This document shows positions 17,536 through 27,303 of a stretch of 64,000 nucleotides of DNA, one piece after another. The stretch covers positions 114,728 through 178,727 of the forward strand of contig NZ_JALM01000005.1 of assembly GCF_000737195.2 (NCBI RefSeq), given 5' to 3'. Under the pieces are notes generated by a model. It made no database searches. It had not been told where the DNA came from and saw only the letters and a program-made list of their open reading frames with translations. A program made the translations under genes and the position numbers. Position 1 is the stretch's first letter; every line of letters begins with the position of its first letter. The DNA comes from Sciscionella sediminilitoris. GTDB taxonomy: Bacteria > Actinomycetota > Actinomycetes > Mycobacteriales > Pseudonocardiaceae.

Positions 17536-18603
17536 TCAGCCACCGATCGAGCTCATCGGCCGGAGCGGCTGCGCGAACCCCGCAGAGTTGATTTCGTGCC
17601 CTGCGAGTTTGCCCCACATGGCGAGCCGCCAGCGCTCGGCTATCTCCTCGTCGCTCGCTCCGCCGCGCAGCAGCCCACGCAGATCGGTCTCGCCCGCGGC
17701 GAACAGGCAGGTGCGCATCTGGCCGTCCGCGGTGAGCCGGGTCCGGTCGCAACCGGCGCAGAACGGGCGGGTGACCGAGGCGATCACCCCGACATCCCCG
17801 GGGCCGCCGTCGACGAGCCAGCGTTCCGCGGGGGCGCTGCCACGCTGCCGGTCGGCCGCGGTGAGGGAGAACTCGGCACCGAGCCGGTCCAGGATCTCAC
17901 TCGCGGTGACCATATCGCCGCGGCTCCAGCCGTGCTGTGGATCGAGCGGCATCTGCTCGATGAACCGCAGCCGGTACCCGTGTTCGAGGCAGAACCGCAG
18001 CAGGGCGGGCGCCTCGTGGTCGTTGATCCCGCGCAGCAGCACGGCGTTCACCTTGACCGGGAGCAGCCCGGCCGCTGCCGAGGCGGCGAGCCCGTCCAGG
18101 ACGTGGCGGAGCCGGTCGCGGCGGGTGATCCGGGTGAAGGTCTCGGGATCGAGTGAATCCAGGGAGATGTTCACCCGGTCCAGACCGGCCTCGGCCAGTT
18201 TCGCCGCCCGGCGCGCGAGCCCGATCCCGTTGCTCGTGATCGAGGTGCGCGGCGGATTCGGCAGTACCGCGGTCGCCGCGATCACTTCCTCGATGTCCTT
18301 ACGCAGCAAGGGTTCTCCGCCGGTGAACCGGATATCGGTGATGCCGAGCTCGGTCACCGCGATGCGCAGCAGCCGGATCAGTTCCCCGGTGTCGAGCAGT
18401 TCCGGCTTGGGCATCCAGTCCAGGCCCTCGGCGGGCATGCAGTAAGTACAGCGGAGATTGCACCGGTCGGTGAGTGAAACGCGCAGGTCGGTCGCCACCC
18501 TGCCGAACTGGTCGACCAGTTCGGGGGTTTGTGGCCTCGGAACACCGGATTCCGGCTCTGCCGAACCCGGTACCACGGGGATGCCAAGACTCACCGATGT
18601 CAT
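17536..18603 (-). CDS. moaA: GTP 3',8-cyclase (radical SAM)
   Basis: A 355-residue MoaA. The radical-SAM cluster is CNLRCTYC (C48, C52, C55), followed by FTGGEPLLR and SNG. The C-terminal GTP-binding cluster has C282, C285 and C299 (PFCAGCDR and MRTC). The chain ends in Gly-Gly, required for activity in characterised MoaA. It makes 3',8-cH2GTP, the substrate of MoaC. It is first in a minus-strand moaA-moaD unit and divergent from the molybdate-transport operon, so cofactor synthesis and Mo uptake share an intergenic region. Confidence 0.95.
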   Translation of the reverse strand: MTSVSLGIPVVPGSAEPESGVPRPQTPELVDQFGRVATDLRVSLTDRCNLRCTYCMPAEGLDWMPKPELLDTGELIRLLRIAVTELGITDIRFTGGEPLLRKDIEEVIAATAVLPNPPRTSITSNGIGLARRAAKLAEAGLDRVNISLDSLDPETFTRITRRDRLRHVLDGLAASAAAGLLPVKVNAVLLRGINDHEAPALLRFCLEHGYRLRFIEQMPLDPQHGWSRGDMVTASEILDRLGAEFSLTAADRQRGSAPAERWLVDGGPGDVGVIASVTRPFCAGCDRTRLTADGQMRTCLFAAGETDLRGLLRGGASDEEIAERWRLAMWGKLAGHEINSAGFAQPLRPMSSIGG

Positions 18604-18700
18604 GGTTCCAGCGTACGCAGCGTGCGATCACCGGCGAGGATGTGGGAAAGCGCATGCGCGACGCTATTCGCTATGTATTTCCGTGTCTGCGGAGACTACT

Positions 18701-19114
18701 GTGTTGATCATGCCGCAGTACAGGATTTCCGAAGCGGCCCGGCTGCTCGGTTGCAGCGATGACACGGTGCGTCGCTGGATCGACGCGGAGCATTTGCGGG
18801 CACAGACCGATCCCGCGGGGCGCAAGGTGATCGACGGAGCGGAGCTGGCCGAATTCGCCAAGGTTCAGGCACGCGATATCGCGGACCCGACCGGCGTTGT
18901 GCGTTCGGCGCGGAACCGATTCGTCGGCCTCGTCACCGAAATCCAGGCCGATGGGGTCATGGCCCAGGTGGAAATGCAGTGCGGGCGGCACCGCATCGTC
19001 TCGCTGATGAGCTCGGAAGCGGTGCGGGAGCTGGATCTGCGGCCGGGCGTGCTCGCCACCGCCGTGGTGAAGGCGACTCAGGTGATCGTCGAAACGGCTG
19101 GAGAACAGGCATGA
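18701..19114 (+). CDS. HTH-TOBE domain molybdate-responsive protein
   Basis: A MerR-like DNA-binding helix pair (YRISEAARLLGCSDDTVRRW) is followed by a single Mop/TOBE domain (ARNRFVGLVTEIQADGVMAQVEMQ ... GVLATAVVKATQVIVE), the fold that binds oxyanions such as molybdate. It lies directly before modA (ATGA overlap) and divergent from moaA, so it probably senses molybdate and regulates this locus; that is inference. GGAG at 18691-18694 is 6 nt before GTG 18701; ATG at 18710 (MPQYRIS) is the alternative start, 3 residues shorter. A perfect GCGCATGCGC palindrome lies upstream at 18650-18659. Confidence 0.8.
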   Translation: MLIMPQYRISEAARLLGCSDDTVRRWIDAEHLRAQTDPAGRKVIDGAELAEFAKVQARDIADPTGVVRSARNRFVGLVTEIQADGVMAQVEMQCGRHRIVSLMSSEAVRELDLRPGVLATAVVKATQVIVETAGEQA

Positions 19115-19878
19115 GGAAACCGGTGATCGCGATGGCCGCCCTGCTCGGGGTGGCACTGACCGCGTGCGGATCCGGTGGCGGTGGACAGGACGGTTCCGGG
19201 GACAAGCAAACGCTGACCGTGTCCGCGGCCGCCTCGCTGACCGAGGCCTTCGACAAGCTCAAGACCGACTTCGAGCACGCGCATCCCGGTGTGCAGGTGA
19301 AGCTGAACTACGACGGTTCCTCGACCCTGGTGCAGCAGATCACCAACGGCGCCGATGTGGACGTGTTCGCCTCCGCGGACCAGAAGAACATGGACAAGCT
19401 CGTCAAAGCGGGCGACAACCAGGGCGAGCCGAAGAAGTTCGCGAGCAACACCCTGGAGATCGCCGTGCCGAAGGGAAACCCGAAGCACGTCAAGTCCTTC
19501 GCCGATCTGGCCCGCCCGGATGTGCACACCGTGATCTGCGCGCCACCGGTGCCGTGTGGTGCGGCCACCAAGAAGATCGAGCAGGCGAGCGGGATCACGC
19601 TGCATCCGAAAAGCGAGGAGCAGAACGTGAAATCGGTGCTCGCCAAGGTACGGTCCACCGATGCGGACGCCGGACTGGTGTACGTCAGCGACGTGAAAAC
19701 CGCGGGCCCCAAGGTTTCCGGGGTGACCTTCCCGGAGACCAAGGCCGCGGTGAACTCCTATCCGGTCGCCATCGTGAAGGGGACCAAGCACGAGCAGCTC
19801 GCCAAGCAGTTCGTGGACATGCTCAGCGCCGCCGAGGGGAAGAAACGGTTGACCGATGCGGGTTTTGCGGTCGACTGA
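19111..19878 (+). CDS. modA: Molybdate ABC transporter substrate-binding lipoprotein
   Basis: A 255-residue ModA. The signal peptide ends in lipobox LTAC, so it is a membrane-anchored lipoprotein. Ligand-site motifs: VSAAASLTEAF, NYDGSSTLVQQI, GADVDVFASAD, and the C-terminal DAGLVYVSDV and NSYPVAIVKGT. It captures molybdate or tungstate for ModBC. It overlaps the TOBE gene by 4 bp and modB by 23 bp. Confidence 0.93.
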   Translation: MRKPVIAMAALLGVALTACGSGGGGQDGSGDKQTLTVSAAASLTEAFDKLKTDFEHAHPGVQVKLNYDGSSTLVQQITNGADVDVFASADQKNMDKLVKAGDNQGEPKKFASNTLEIAVPKGNPKHVKSFADLARPDVHTVICAPPVPCGAATKKIEQASGITLHPKSEEQNVKSVLAKVRSTDADAGLVYVSDVKTAGPKVSGVTFPETKAAVNSYPVAIVKGTKHEQLAKQFVDMLSAAEGKKRLTDAGFAVD

Positions 19879-20677
19879 GCCGAGATCGACCAAGCCGAGA
19901 TCGACCAAGCCGTACCCGCGACTGCTGCTCGTTCCCGCGGTCCTCGCCCTCGCGCTCATCGTGCTCCCGCTTGTCGGGTTGCTCGCGCGCTCGGACCTGA
20001 GCCGCTTCGGCGAACTGATCACCAGTACCTCGGCGCTGGACGCGCTCGAGCTGTCCCTGCGCACCGCGGTGGCCTCCACGGTGCTGTGCGTGGTGTTCGG
20101 GGTGCCGCTGGCGTTCGTGCTCGCCAGGGGACGGTTCCCCGGGCTGCGGTTCGTGCGCTCGCTGGTGCTGCTCCCGCTGGTGCTCCCGCCTGTGGTCGGC
20201 GGGCTCGCGCTGCTGTATTCCCTTGGCCGGGGCGGGTTTCTCGGCCAAGCGATCGACTTCGGCTTCGGGGTGAGCGTCCCGTTCACCACCGTGGCCGTCG
20301 TCCTCGCGCAGACCTTCGTGGCGATGCCCTTCCTCGTGGTCGGCCTGGAAGGCGCGATCCGGGGCAACGGGCAGCGTTACGAACTGGTCGCCGGGACACT
20401 CGGTGCGGGACCGTGGACGGTGTTCCGCAGGGTCACGCTTCCGTTGCTGGTGCCCGCGATCGGGTCCTCGGTGGTGCTGTGCTTTGCCCGCGCGCTCGGC
20501 GAATTCGGCGCCACCATCACCTTCGCGGGCAGCCTGCAGGGGGTCACCAGGACCCTTCCGCTGCAGATCTACCTGGCCAACGAGACCGATGTGGACGGTG
20601 CCGTGGCGCTGTCGATCCTGCTGGTGCTGCTGGCGATCGTGGTCATCGTGATCACCCGGCCGAAGGCATTGTCATGA
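19856..20677 (+). CDS. modB: Molybdate ABC transporter permease
   Basis: A 273-residue permease with five or six membrane segments and the EAA-type coupling motif GQRYELVAGTLGAGPWTVFR. GEFGATITFAGSLQG is typical of ModB. The N-terminus has three RST(E/K)P repeats encoded by a 15-bp tandem duplication. The ATG at 19856 overlaps modA by 23 bp; no better start was seen. The stop overlaps the modC ATG. Confidence 0.92.
   Translation: MRVLRSTEPRSTKPRSTKPYPRLLLVPAVLALALIVLPLVGLLARSDLSRFGELITSTSALDALELSLRTAVASTVLCVVFGVPLAFVLARGRFPGLRFVRSLVLLPLVLPPVVGGLALLYSLGRGGFLGQAIDFGFGVSVPFTTVAVVLAQTFVAMPFLVVGLEGAIRGNGQRYELVAGTLGAGPWTVFRRVTLPLLVPAIGSSVVLCFARALGEFGATITFAGSLQGVTRTLPLQIYLANETDVDGAVALSILLVLLAIVVIVITRPKALS
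19880..19909. repeat. 15-bp tandem duplication at the modA/modB junction
   Basis: Two perfect copies of CCGAGATCGACCAAG (19880-19894 and 19895-19909), preceded by a degenerate third. They lie just past the modA stop and inside modB, encoding Arg-Ser-Thr-Lys-Pro repeats in the cytoplasmic N-terminus. Confidence 0.85.
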
Positions 20678-21744
20678 GTGAGCTCACGGCCGAACTCGCC
20701 GTGCAGCGCGGGGAATTCCGGCTGGATGTCCGGCTGAACGTCGCCGCGGGCGAAGTGCTCGCCGTGCTCGGGCCCAATGGCGCGGGCAAATCCACCCTGC
20801 TCGGCGCGCTCACCGGGCAGCTTCGCCCGCAGCGCGCCGCGATCAGCCTCGGTGGCACCGATATCGCCGCACTCGCGATGCACCGGCGGCGGATCGGAGT
20901 GCTCGGCCAGGAACCGCTGCTGTTCCCGCATCTGAGCGTGCTCGCCAATGTCGCATTCGGACCGCGCGCCGCGGGCATGCCACGCGGACAGGCGCAATCG
21001 CTGGCCCACGAACTGCTCGGTGAGGTGGGCGCCGATGAGTTCGCCGCGCGCAAACCCGCCGCGATCTCGGGTGGCCAGGCCCAGCGGGTCGCACTGGCAA
21101 GGGCACTGGCCGCGCGCCCGGAACTGCTGCTGCTCGACGAACCCTTCTCCGCGCTGGACGTGGATTCCGCGCCGCGGGTGCGCGCGCTCATCGGGCGGGT
21201 GCTCGCCGAACATCCGGGGACCGCGAGCATCCTGGTCACCCACGACCCGCTGGACGCGCTGGTGCTCGCCGACCGGGTCGCCGTGCTCGACGGCGGGCGG
21301 ATCGTGGAACAGGGACCCGCGCGGGAGGTGCTGTCCGCGCCGAGCACCCCGTTCGCCGCGCGCATCGCCGGGCTCAACCTGGTCACCGGGACCGTGACCG
21401 AGCACGGGCTCGACGGGCTCACCGGGATCCTGGCCGCCGAGGCACGGGTCGGTGAGGCCGGTGCCGCGGTGTTCGCCCCCTCCGCGGTCGCCGCGTTCCG
21501 CGAACGGCCCGAGGGCAGCCCGCGCAACGTCGCCCCCGCCGAGCTCGCGCACGTCGAACGGGCCGGTGACCTTGTGCGGCTACGCCTGCGGGCGAGCGAG
21601 GAAGGGCCGGGCTGGGTGGACGGACTGCGCGCCGACATCACCCCGGCCGCGCTCGCCGATCTCGACGTGCAGCCGGGCGGGCGGCTCTGGCTCGCGGTCA
21701 AGGCGACCGAGATCGCGGTGCACCCGCAGCGCGCGGCACGCTGA
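20674..21744 (+). CDS. modC: Molybdate ABC transporter ATP-binding protein
   Basis: A 356-residue ATPase. Walker A is GPNGAGKST (33-41), the signature SGGQ (132-135), Walker B LLLLDEP (151-157), and the H-loop LVTHD. The C-terminal third is a Mop/TOBE regulatory domain (TGTVTEHGL ... WLAVKATEIAVHP), as in ModC. It powers molybdate import through ModB. Last gene of the operon. Confidence 0.93.
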   Translation: MSELTAELAVQRGEFRLDVRLNVAAGEVLAVLGPNGAGKSTLLGALTGQLRPQRAAISLGGTDIAALAMHRRRIGVLGQEPLLFPHLSVLANVAFGPRAAGMPRGQAQSLAHELLGEVGADEFAARKPAAISGGQAQRVALARALAARPELLLLDEPFSALDVDSAPRVRALIGRVLAEHPGTASILVTHDPLDALVLADRVAVLDGGRIVEQGPAREVLSAPSTPFAARIAGLNLVTGTVTEHGLDGLTGILAAEARVGEAGAAVFAPSAVAAFRERPEGSPRNVAPAELAHVERAGDLVRLRLRASEEGPGWVDGLRADITPAALADLDVQPGGRLWLAVKATEIAVHPQRAAR

Positions 21745-21805
21745 ACGGCACTGTCGTGTAATAGGCTCGGTGCAGTCCCGCCCATCGCGTCGGAAGGCCT
21801 GGTAC

Positions 21806-22606
21806 ATGCAGCGTTGGAACTACCTCATGGACATGGACGGCGTTCTCGTGCACGAGGAGCACGCGATCCCCGGCGCGGTGGAGTTCATCGCCGAACTGAC
21901 CGAGCAGCGGGTCCCGTACATGCTGCTGACGAACAACTCGATCTACACCCGGCGTGATCTGCGCGCCCGGCTGGCCCGCAGCGGGATCGAGGTGGAGGAG
22001 TCGGCGATCTGGACCTCGGCGCTGGCCTGCGCACGGTTCCTGGAGACGCAGCGGCCGAACGGCTCGGCCTACGTGATCGGCGAGGCGGGCCTGACCACGG
22101 CGCTGCACGAGGCGGGCTATGTGCTCACCGACACGGACCCGGACTACGTGGTGCTCGGGGAGACCCGCACCTACAGTTTCACCGCGCTCACCAAGGCGAT
22201 CCGGCTGATCGACGCGGGGGCGAAGTTCATCGCGACCAATCCGGACGAGATCGGGCCTTCGCGGGACGGGATCCTGCCCGCGACCGGCTCGGTGGCGGCG
22301 ATGATCACCCGCGCGACCGGGCGTGAGCCGTATTACGTCGGCAAGCCGAATCCGGTGATGATGCGGTTCGCGCTGCGCACGCTCGGTACCCATTCGGAGA
22401 ACACGCTGATGATCGGTGACCGCATCGACACGGATGTGCGCTCCGGTCTCGAAGCGGGCATGCCGACCCTGCTGGTGCTGTCCGGCATCTCCGACATGGA
22501 AACCGTGGACCGCTACCCCTACGGCCCGACGCGGATCCTCGATTCGGTGGCTGACCTGGTCGGACACACCGATGATCCGTTCAGCCTGCCGCCCTCGGTG
22601 GCATGA
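21806..22606 (+). CDS. HAD-superfamily IIA phosphatase (NagD-like)
   Basis: A 266-residue HAD hydrolase. Motif I is MDMDGVLV, motif II LLTNNS, the motif III lysine is in GKPNPVMMRFA, and motif IV is MIGDRIDTDV. A C2 cap (subclass IIA, NagD-like) sits between. Such enzymes dephosphorylate small sugar phosphates or nucleotides; the substrate is unknown. ATG 21806 has GGAAGG 8 nt upstream. Confidence 0.87.
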   Translation: MQRWNYLMDMDGVLVHEEHAIPGAVEFIAELTEQRVPYMLLTNNSIYTRRDLRARLARSGIEVEESAIWTSALACARFLETQRPNGSAYVIGEAGLTTALHEAGYVLTDTDPDYVVLGETRTYSFTALTKAIRLIDAGAKFIATNPDEIGPSRDGILPATGSVAAMITRATGREPYYVGKPNPVMMRFALRTLGTHSENTLMIGDRIDTDVRSGLEAGMPTLLVLSGISDMETVDRYPYGPTRILDSVADLVGHTDDPFSLPPSVA

Positions 22607-22636
22607 CGGACAGGTGTGCGCATATCGTCGTATGTC

Positions 22637-23446
22637 ATGCAGGACGGAGATGCCGGCACCTTCGTCGTCGGTGATATCCACGGACACCGCGACGGGTTGC
22701 TCGCCGCCCTCCGCGCCGAGGGCATCGTCGACGAGGGCGAGCACTGGGACGCGGGCACCAGCAGGCTGTGGTTTCTCGGTGATTTCCTGGACCGGGGACC
22801 GGACGGGGTCGGTGTCGTCGACGATGTGATGCGGCTCTCCGAGGAGGCCGAGGAGGCGGGCGGCAGTGTGCGCGCCCTGCTCGGCAATCACGAGGTCCTC
22901 GCGCTCGGTGTGCACCGCTTCGGCGGGGAGGAGCTCCAGGCGGGTCTCGGGCCGCGCAGCTTCGAACGGTCCTGGCGGCTCAACGGCGGGGTGGACGCCG
23001 ATCAGGAGCGGCTCACCGAGGAACACGTCCGCTGGCTGTGCGAGCTCCCCGCACTGGCCGTTGTGGACGATCACCTGCTCATGCACTCGGACACGATCGA
23101 ATACCTCAGCTGGGGCGACTCGATCGACGAGATCAACCGGCAGGTGCACGATCTGCTCGCCGGGGAGGACATCGAGGCCTGGTGGGAGTGCTGGCGCAGG
23201 CTCACGACGCGCTCGGCGTTCCGCGGGCCGCGCGGTGCCCAGATCGCGCGCGGGCTGCTCGATCTGCTCGGCGGTGAGCGCATCGTGCACGGGCACAGCG
23301 TGATCGCCGAATATCTCGGGCTCGCCCCGGCCGAGATCGACGGGCCCGACCTCTACGCGGGGGAACTTGTGCTCGGGATCGATGCGGGACTCTTCGCCGG
23401 TGGGCCGTGCCTGATCGTTCGGTTACCCTACGAGCAACCTGAGTGA
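22637..23446 (+). CDS. Calcineurin-like metallophosphoesterase (PPP type)
   Basis: A 269-residue protein with the ordered metal motifs [15 protein letters not shown] and GNHE, plus HGHSV near the C-terminus: a dinuclear-metal phosphatase of the protein-phosphatase type found in many actinobacteria. The substrate could be a phosphoprotein or a dinucleotide (ApaH-like). I chose ATG 22637, which puts the first metal motif near the N-terminus as usual; GTG at 22616 adds 7 residues. Confidence 0.85.
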   Translation: MQDGDAGTFVVGDIHGHRDGLLAALRAEGIVDEGEHWDAGTSRLWFLGDFLDRGPDGVGVVDDVMRLSEEAEEAGGSVRALLGNHEVLALGVHRFGGEELQAGLGPRSFERSWRLNGGVDADQERLTEEHVRWLCELPALAVVDDHLLMHSDTIEYLSWGDSIDEINRQVHDLLAGEDIEAWWECWRRLTTRSAFRGPRGAQIARGLLDLLGGERIVHGHSVIAEYLGLAPAEIDGPDLYAGELVLGIDAGLFAGGPCLIVRLPYEQPE

Positions 23447-23462
23447 CTGCAAGGGAGCAGGG

Positions 23463-25085
23463 ATGAGCACCAGTTACGCGTCCGGCATTTCCGATGTGCC
23501 ACTGCTCGGTGACACCATCGGCGCGAATCTCGCGCGGACCGCCGCGCGGTTCGGGGACCGCGATGCGCTCGTGGACTGCCCGAGCGGCAGGCGGTGGAGC
23601 TACACGGAATTCCTCGCCGATGTGGACGCGCTCGCGCTGGGCCTCGCGGATTCCGGTGTGCGTAAAGGGGATCGGGTCGGCATCTGGTCACCCAACCATC
23701 CGGAATGGACACTCACCCAGTACGCGACGGCTCGGCTCGGCGCGATCCTGGTGAACATCAACCCCTCGTATCGGGTGCACGAGCTGGAGTACGTGCTCAA
23801 CCAGGCGGGCGTGCGCACCCTCGTCGCCGCGCGCTCGTTCAAGACCTCGGACTACGCGGGCATGATCGAGCAGGTGCGGCCGAACTGCCCGGAGCTGGCC
23901 GAGGTGATCCTGCTCGGCGAGCAGTTCGACGCGCTGCTCGAATCCGGGCGTGCCGGTGATCGCGCGCGGCTCACCGAGATCGAGGCGGAGCTTTCCGCGG
24001 ACGATCCGATCAACATCCAGTACACCTCGGGGACGACCGGATTTCCCAAAGGCGCGACGCTTTCCCATCACAATATCCTGAACAACGGGTTTTTCGTCGG
24101 CGAACTGTGCCGGTACACCGAGCAGGACCGGATCTGTATTCCGGTGCCGTTCTATCACTGTTTCGGCATGGTGATGGGCAATCTCGCGGCGACCTCCCAT
24201 GGTGCGGCGATGGTGTTGCCCGGAGCGGGTTTCGAACCGGATCCCACGCTGCGCGCGGTCGCCGGGGAACGGTGCACCTCGCTCTACGGGGTGCCGACGA
24301 TGTTCATCGCGGAATTGGCGAGCGAACAGTTCGGCGAGTACGACCTTTCCAGTCTGCGTACCGGGATCATGGCGGGCTCGCCGTGTCCGGTCGAGGTGAT
24401 GAAACAGGTCATCGACAAAATGGGCATGAGCGAGGTCTCCATTTGTTACGGAATGACCGAGACCTCGCCGGTTTCCACCCAGACCCGCGCGGACGATTCG
24501 ATCGAGCTGCGGGTTTCCACGGTCGGCAGGGTCGGACCGCATCTGGAGATCAAGGTGGTGGATCCGGTGACCGGGCTGACCGTGCCGCGCGGTGAACCGG
24601 GCGAACTGTGCACCCGCGGCTATTCGGTGATGCTCGGCTACTGGAACCAGGCGGACAAGACGGCCGAGGTCATCGACGCGGCGCGGTGGATGCACACCGG
24701 GGATCTCGCGGTGCTGGACGAGAACGGGTATGTGAGCATCACCGGCCGCATCAAGGACATGGTCATCCGGGGCGGGGAGAACATCTATCCGCGCGAGATC
24801 GAGGAATTCCTCTACACCCACGAGGACATTCTCGACGCTCAGGTCATCGGGGTACCGGACGAGAAGTACGGCGAGGAACTGATGGCCTGGGTGCGGATGC
24901 GCGACGGAGCGGAACCGCTCACCGAGCAGACACTGCGCGAGTTCTGCCAGGGCAAGCTCGCGCACTACAAGATCCCGCGCTATGTGCACGTCGTCGAGGA
25001 GTTCCCGATGACCGTCACCGGGAAGGTGCGCAAGGTCGAGATGCGCGAGCAGGCCGCGGATCTGTTGCGGCTCAAGGAGAACTAG
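23463..25085 (+). CDS. AMP-dependent acyl-CoA synthetase (FadD family)
   Basis: A 540-residue ANL-superfamily ligase. The P-loop A3 motif is [11 protein letters not shown] (187-197), A5 is YGMTETSP, A8 is [19 protein letters not shown] followed by [19 protein letters not shown], and the catalytic lysine A10 is in MTVTGKVRK. It activates a medium/long-chain or related carboxylic acid to its CoA ester; it resembles mycobacterial FadD35-type proteins. AGGGAGCAGGG lies upstream of the ATG. The 3' end overlaps the convergent monooxygenase by 14 bp. Confidence 0.92.
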   Translation: MSTSYASGISDVPLLGDTIGANLARTAARFGDRDALVDCPSGRRWSYTEFLADVDALALGLADSGVRKGDRVGIWSPNHPEWTLTQYATARLGAILVNINPSYRVHELEYVLNQAGVRTLVAARSFKTSDYAGMIEQVRPNCPELAEVILLGEQFDALLESGRAGDRARLTEIEAELSADDPINIQYTSGTTGFPKGATLSHHNILNNGFFVGELCRYTEQDRICIPVPFYHCFGMVMGNLAATSHGAAMVLPGAGFEPDPTLRAVAGERCTSLYGVPTMFIAELASEQFGEYDLSSLRTGIMAGSPCPVEVMKQVIDKMGMSEVSICYGMTETSPVSTQTRADDSIELRVSTVGRVGPHLEIKVVDPVTGLTVPRGEPGELCTRGYSVMLGYWNQADKTAEVIDAARWMHTGDLAVLDENGYVSITGRIKDMVIRGGENIYPREIEEFLYTHEDILDAQVIGVPDEKYGEELMAWVRMRDGAEPLTEQTLREFCQGKLAHYKIPRYVHVVEEFPMTVTGKVRKVEMREQAADLLRLKEN

Positions 25086-26571
25086 GTTCGCCGAACCAGG
25101 TACGCAGCGCGGTTTCCAGTTCCGCGTCCGGCTCCTCGCCCGCCCAGGCGACGAAGCCGTCCGGGCGCGCCAGCATGGCGGGCAGTCCGGCGGCAGCGGG
25201 GGCGGGCGTGACCCGGTCGGCCCAGCCGGGCGGTACCTCGGCGCCGAACAGCGCGCCGGTCCCCGTGCGCAGCAGTGTGACGTCGTCCTCGATCCGGGCC
25301 GCGGGTAGCTGGGCGCCGACGAGTGGATGCGAGCCCGGTAGCGCGTAATGGTGCGCGCGCCCGGACATCAGGTTCACGAAGTAGGTGTTTCCGTCCACTG
25401 TGGACATCAGCTCGACGAGTAATCCGCGCAGCGCCGAGACTTCCGGGCCCGGGCGCATCATGGCGATCTGGGCGCGGGTGATCTCCAGGACGCGGGCGCC
25501 GACCGGATGGCGTTCGCTCGTGTAACTGTCCAGCAGGCCTTCCGGCGCGGTGCCGTGCAGGGCGGCGGCGAGTTTCCAGCCGAGATTGACCGCGTCACCG
25601 ATGCCGAGATTGAGCCCCTGGCCGCCGAAGGGGGAGTGCACGTGCGCGGCATCCCCGGCCAGGAAAACCCGGCCCCTGCGGTAATCCGTGACCTGGCGCG
25701 CGTTGTCGGTGAACCGGGTCGCGCTGTGCACCGCGGTGATGCTGACCTCGGTTCCGCTGACCCTGCGCAGGCTCTCCTGTAGTTCGGCTACGGTGATCGG
25801 CGCGTCCCGATCGGCGGGCGGACCGTCGAATTCCACGGTGAGAATGCGCCCCGGGGCGGGACCGTGCACCAGCATCCCGTGTTCCATCCGGTTCCAGGAT
25901 TTCGGCAGCTGCTCCGGATGGTCCATGTCCACGACGGCCTGATGCCCGGTGAGCGTCGGCTCGGTTCCCGGGAACTCGAAACCGGCGAGTTTGCGCACCA
26001 GGCTGCGGCCGCCATCGGCGCCGACGAGATAGCGTGCGCCGATCCGCTCACCGCTCGCGCAGTCGATCTCGATGCCGGAGGCCTGTTCGGTGAACCCGGT
26101 CAGCTCGGTCCCGCGCCGCACCTCGACGCCGAGCCCGGTGACCCAGTCGGCGAGTTCGGCCTCGAGCTGCTGCTGGGTGATCATCCAGCCACCCTTACCG
26201 CTCGGCACATCGGCGTACCGGTCATCGGCGGGGACCTGGCTCGGATCGATGGTGAACAGCCCGCCGAAGTGCCCGCCGACCGTCTTCGTCCACGCGCGCA
26301 TGTCCTCGAGGGTGGGTTCCGGCTCGCCCTCGCGGGCGAACATCGGCAGCATCCGGCTCAGCATCCGGTCGTGATACTCCCGCAGCCGGTCCTCGAATCC
26401 CCTGCGCCGCAAGGCTTCTACTGCCGAAACGTTGATCGCGCCTGCCTTGACGGTGGGATCCGGTTCGGTGCCGCGTTCGAGCACGAGGGTGGCGATGCCG
26501 CGCATCCCGAGTTCCCCGGCGAGCATGAGTCCGGTCGGCCCCGCTCCGGCGATGACGACGTCGTAGTCCAT
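25072..26571 (-). CDS. FAD-dependent aromatic monooxygenase (PHBH/rifampicin-monooxygenase-like)
   Basis: A 499-residue flavoprotein. [17 protein letters not shown] is the dinucleotide fold, DG is in [13 protein letters not shown], and [21 protein letters not shown] is the second FAD motif. The C-terminal thioredoxin-like domain is shortened. Class A monooxygenases of this type hydroxylate phenols, polyketides or rifamycins. A divergent TetR gene 62 bp away suggests induction by a small aromatic or antibiotic molecule. ATG 26571 has no SD but sits 6 nt after a good -10, so the mRNA is probably leaderless. Confidence 0.88.
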   Translation of the reverse strand: MDYDVVIAGAGPTGLMLAGELGMRGIATLVLERGTEPDPTVKAGAINVSAVEALRRRGFEDRLREYHDRMLSRMLPMFAREGEPEPTLEDMRAWTKTVGGHFGGLFTIDPSQVPADDRYADVPSGKGGWMITQQQLEAELADWVTGLGVEVRRGTELTGFTEQASGIEIDCASGERIGARYLVGADGGRSLVRKLAGFEFPGTEPTLTGHQAVVDMDHPEQLPKSWNRMEHGMLVHGPAPGRILTVEFDGPPADRDAPITVAELQESLRRVSGTEVSITAVHSATRFTDNARQVTDYRRGRVFLAGDAAHVHSPFGGQGLNLGIGDAVNLGWKLAAALHGTAPEGLLDSYTSERHPVGARVLEITRAQIAMMRPGPEVSALRGLLVELMSTVDGNTYFVNLMSGRAHHYALPGSHPLVGAQLPAARIEDDVTLLRTGTGALFGAEVPPGWADRVTPAPAAAGLPAMLARPDGFVAWAGEEPDAELETALRTWFGEPSSP

Positions 26572-26577
26572 GGAGCG

Positions 26578-26606
26578 AGTATGCCGATGAACGTGTACTG
26601 AGTCAA
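26578..26606 (-). promoter_or_regulatory. Sigma-70-type promoter of the monooxygenase gene
   Basis: On the minus strand, TTGACT (26606-26601) and CATACT (26583-26578) are separated by 17 bp. The -10 ends 6 nt before the ATG at 26571, so transcription would begin at or beside the start codon (leaderless). Confidence 0.6.
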
Positions 26607-26621
26607 AGTTTATGCGTGGTC

Positions 26622-26627
26622 TATTAT
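26622..26627 (+). promoter_or_regulatory. -10 element of the divergent TetR gene
   Basis: TATTAT (26622-26627) ends 6 nt before the tetR ATG at 26634, again implying a leaderless mRNA. No clear -35 is visible; TGAGTC at 26599-26604 is the best candidate. Confidence 0.5.
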
Positions 26628-26633
26628 CGGCGC

Positions 26634-27281
26634 ATGGCCGGACAGGGGTTGCGTGAGCGGAAGAAGTGGCAGACGCGGCGGCGCATCTCGGAAGTGGCAA
26701 CGGGCCTGTTCTTTGCGCGCGGGTTCGACGCGGTGACCGTCGCCGAGGTGGCCGAGGCTGCCGAGGTCTCGAAGATGACCGTGTTCAACTACTTCCCGCG
26801 CAAGGAGGATCTGCTGCTGGACCGGACCGCGGAAGGCAGGCATGAGATCTGCGCGCTGATCACCGGGCGAGCCGAGGGCGAATCGGTGTTCGAAGTGTTG
26901 CGGGCCCAGCAGCATCGGCTGCTCGCCGAGGGGAGTCCGCTTTCCGGGGCCATCGCCTCGATCGCGCCGTTCTGGAAGCTGGTGCACGAGACGCCGACGT
27001 TGTTCGCCCGGTCCATCGAGCAGCGCGCGGAGACGGCGGCAGCACTGACCGAGGCGTTGCGCCCGGAATGTGCGACGGAATTCGAGGCGGTATTGCTCGG
27101 TGAGCTGATCGGTGCGGCGCTCGGCAGTATTTTCGATACCGCGAAACGCCGGATAATGAACGGCGATGATCTGCACCTGGTCCGCGCGGATCAGGTGAAA
27201 GTGATCGATCTCGCATTCGATTGTCTGGAGCGCGGATGTGCCTCGGTTCTCGCGGAAAAGAAGGTGCCCGGGATCCGGTGA
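26634..27281 (+). CDS. TetR-family transcriptional regulator
   Basis: A 215-residue repressor type. The N-terminal HTH is RRRISEVATGLFFARGFDAVTVAEVAEAAEVSKMTVFNYFPRKEDLL; the C-terminal all-helical domain is variable, for ligand binding and dimerisation. It is divergent from the FAD monooxygenase and probably controls it. No obvious long inverted repeat was found in the 62-bp intergenic region, so the operator is unclear. Confidence 0.9.
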   Translation: MAGQGLRERKKWQTRRRISEVATGLFFARGFDAVTVAEVAEAAEVSKMTVFNYFPRKEDLLLDRTAEGRHEICALITGRAEGESVFEVLRAQQHRLLAEGSPLSGAIASIAPFWKLVHETPTLFARSIEQRAETAAALTEALRPECATEFEAVLLGELIGAALGSIFDTAKRRIMNGDDLHLVRADQVKVIDLAFDCLERGCASVLAEKKVPGIR

Positions 27282-27294
27282 TGTGGATCCCGGG
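27267..27294. terminator. Perfect hairpin between convergent genes
   Basis: CCCGGGATCC (27267-27276), an 8-nt loop, and GGATCCCGGG (27285-27294) form a 10-bp perfect stem. It spans the tetR stop and lies 10 bp before the 3' end of the convergent 98-residue gene. There is no U tract, so it may be a bidirectional rho-independent-like element. Confidence 0.5.
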
Positions 27295-27303
27295 TTCGCC
27301 GAT

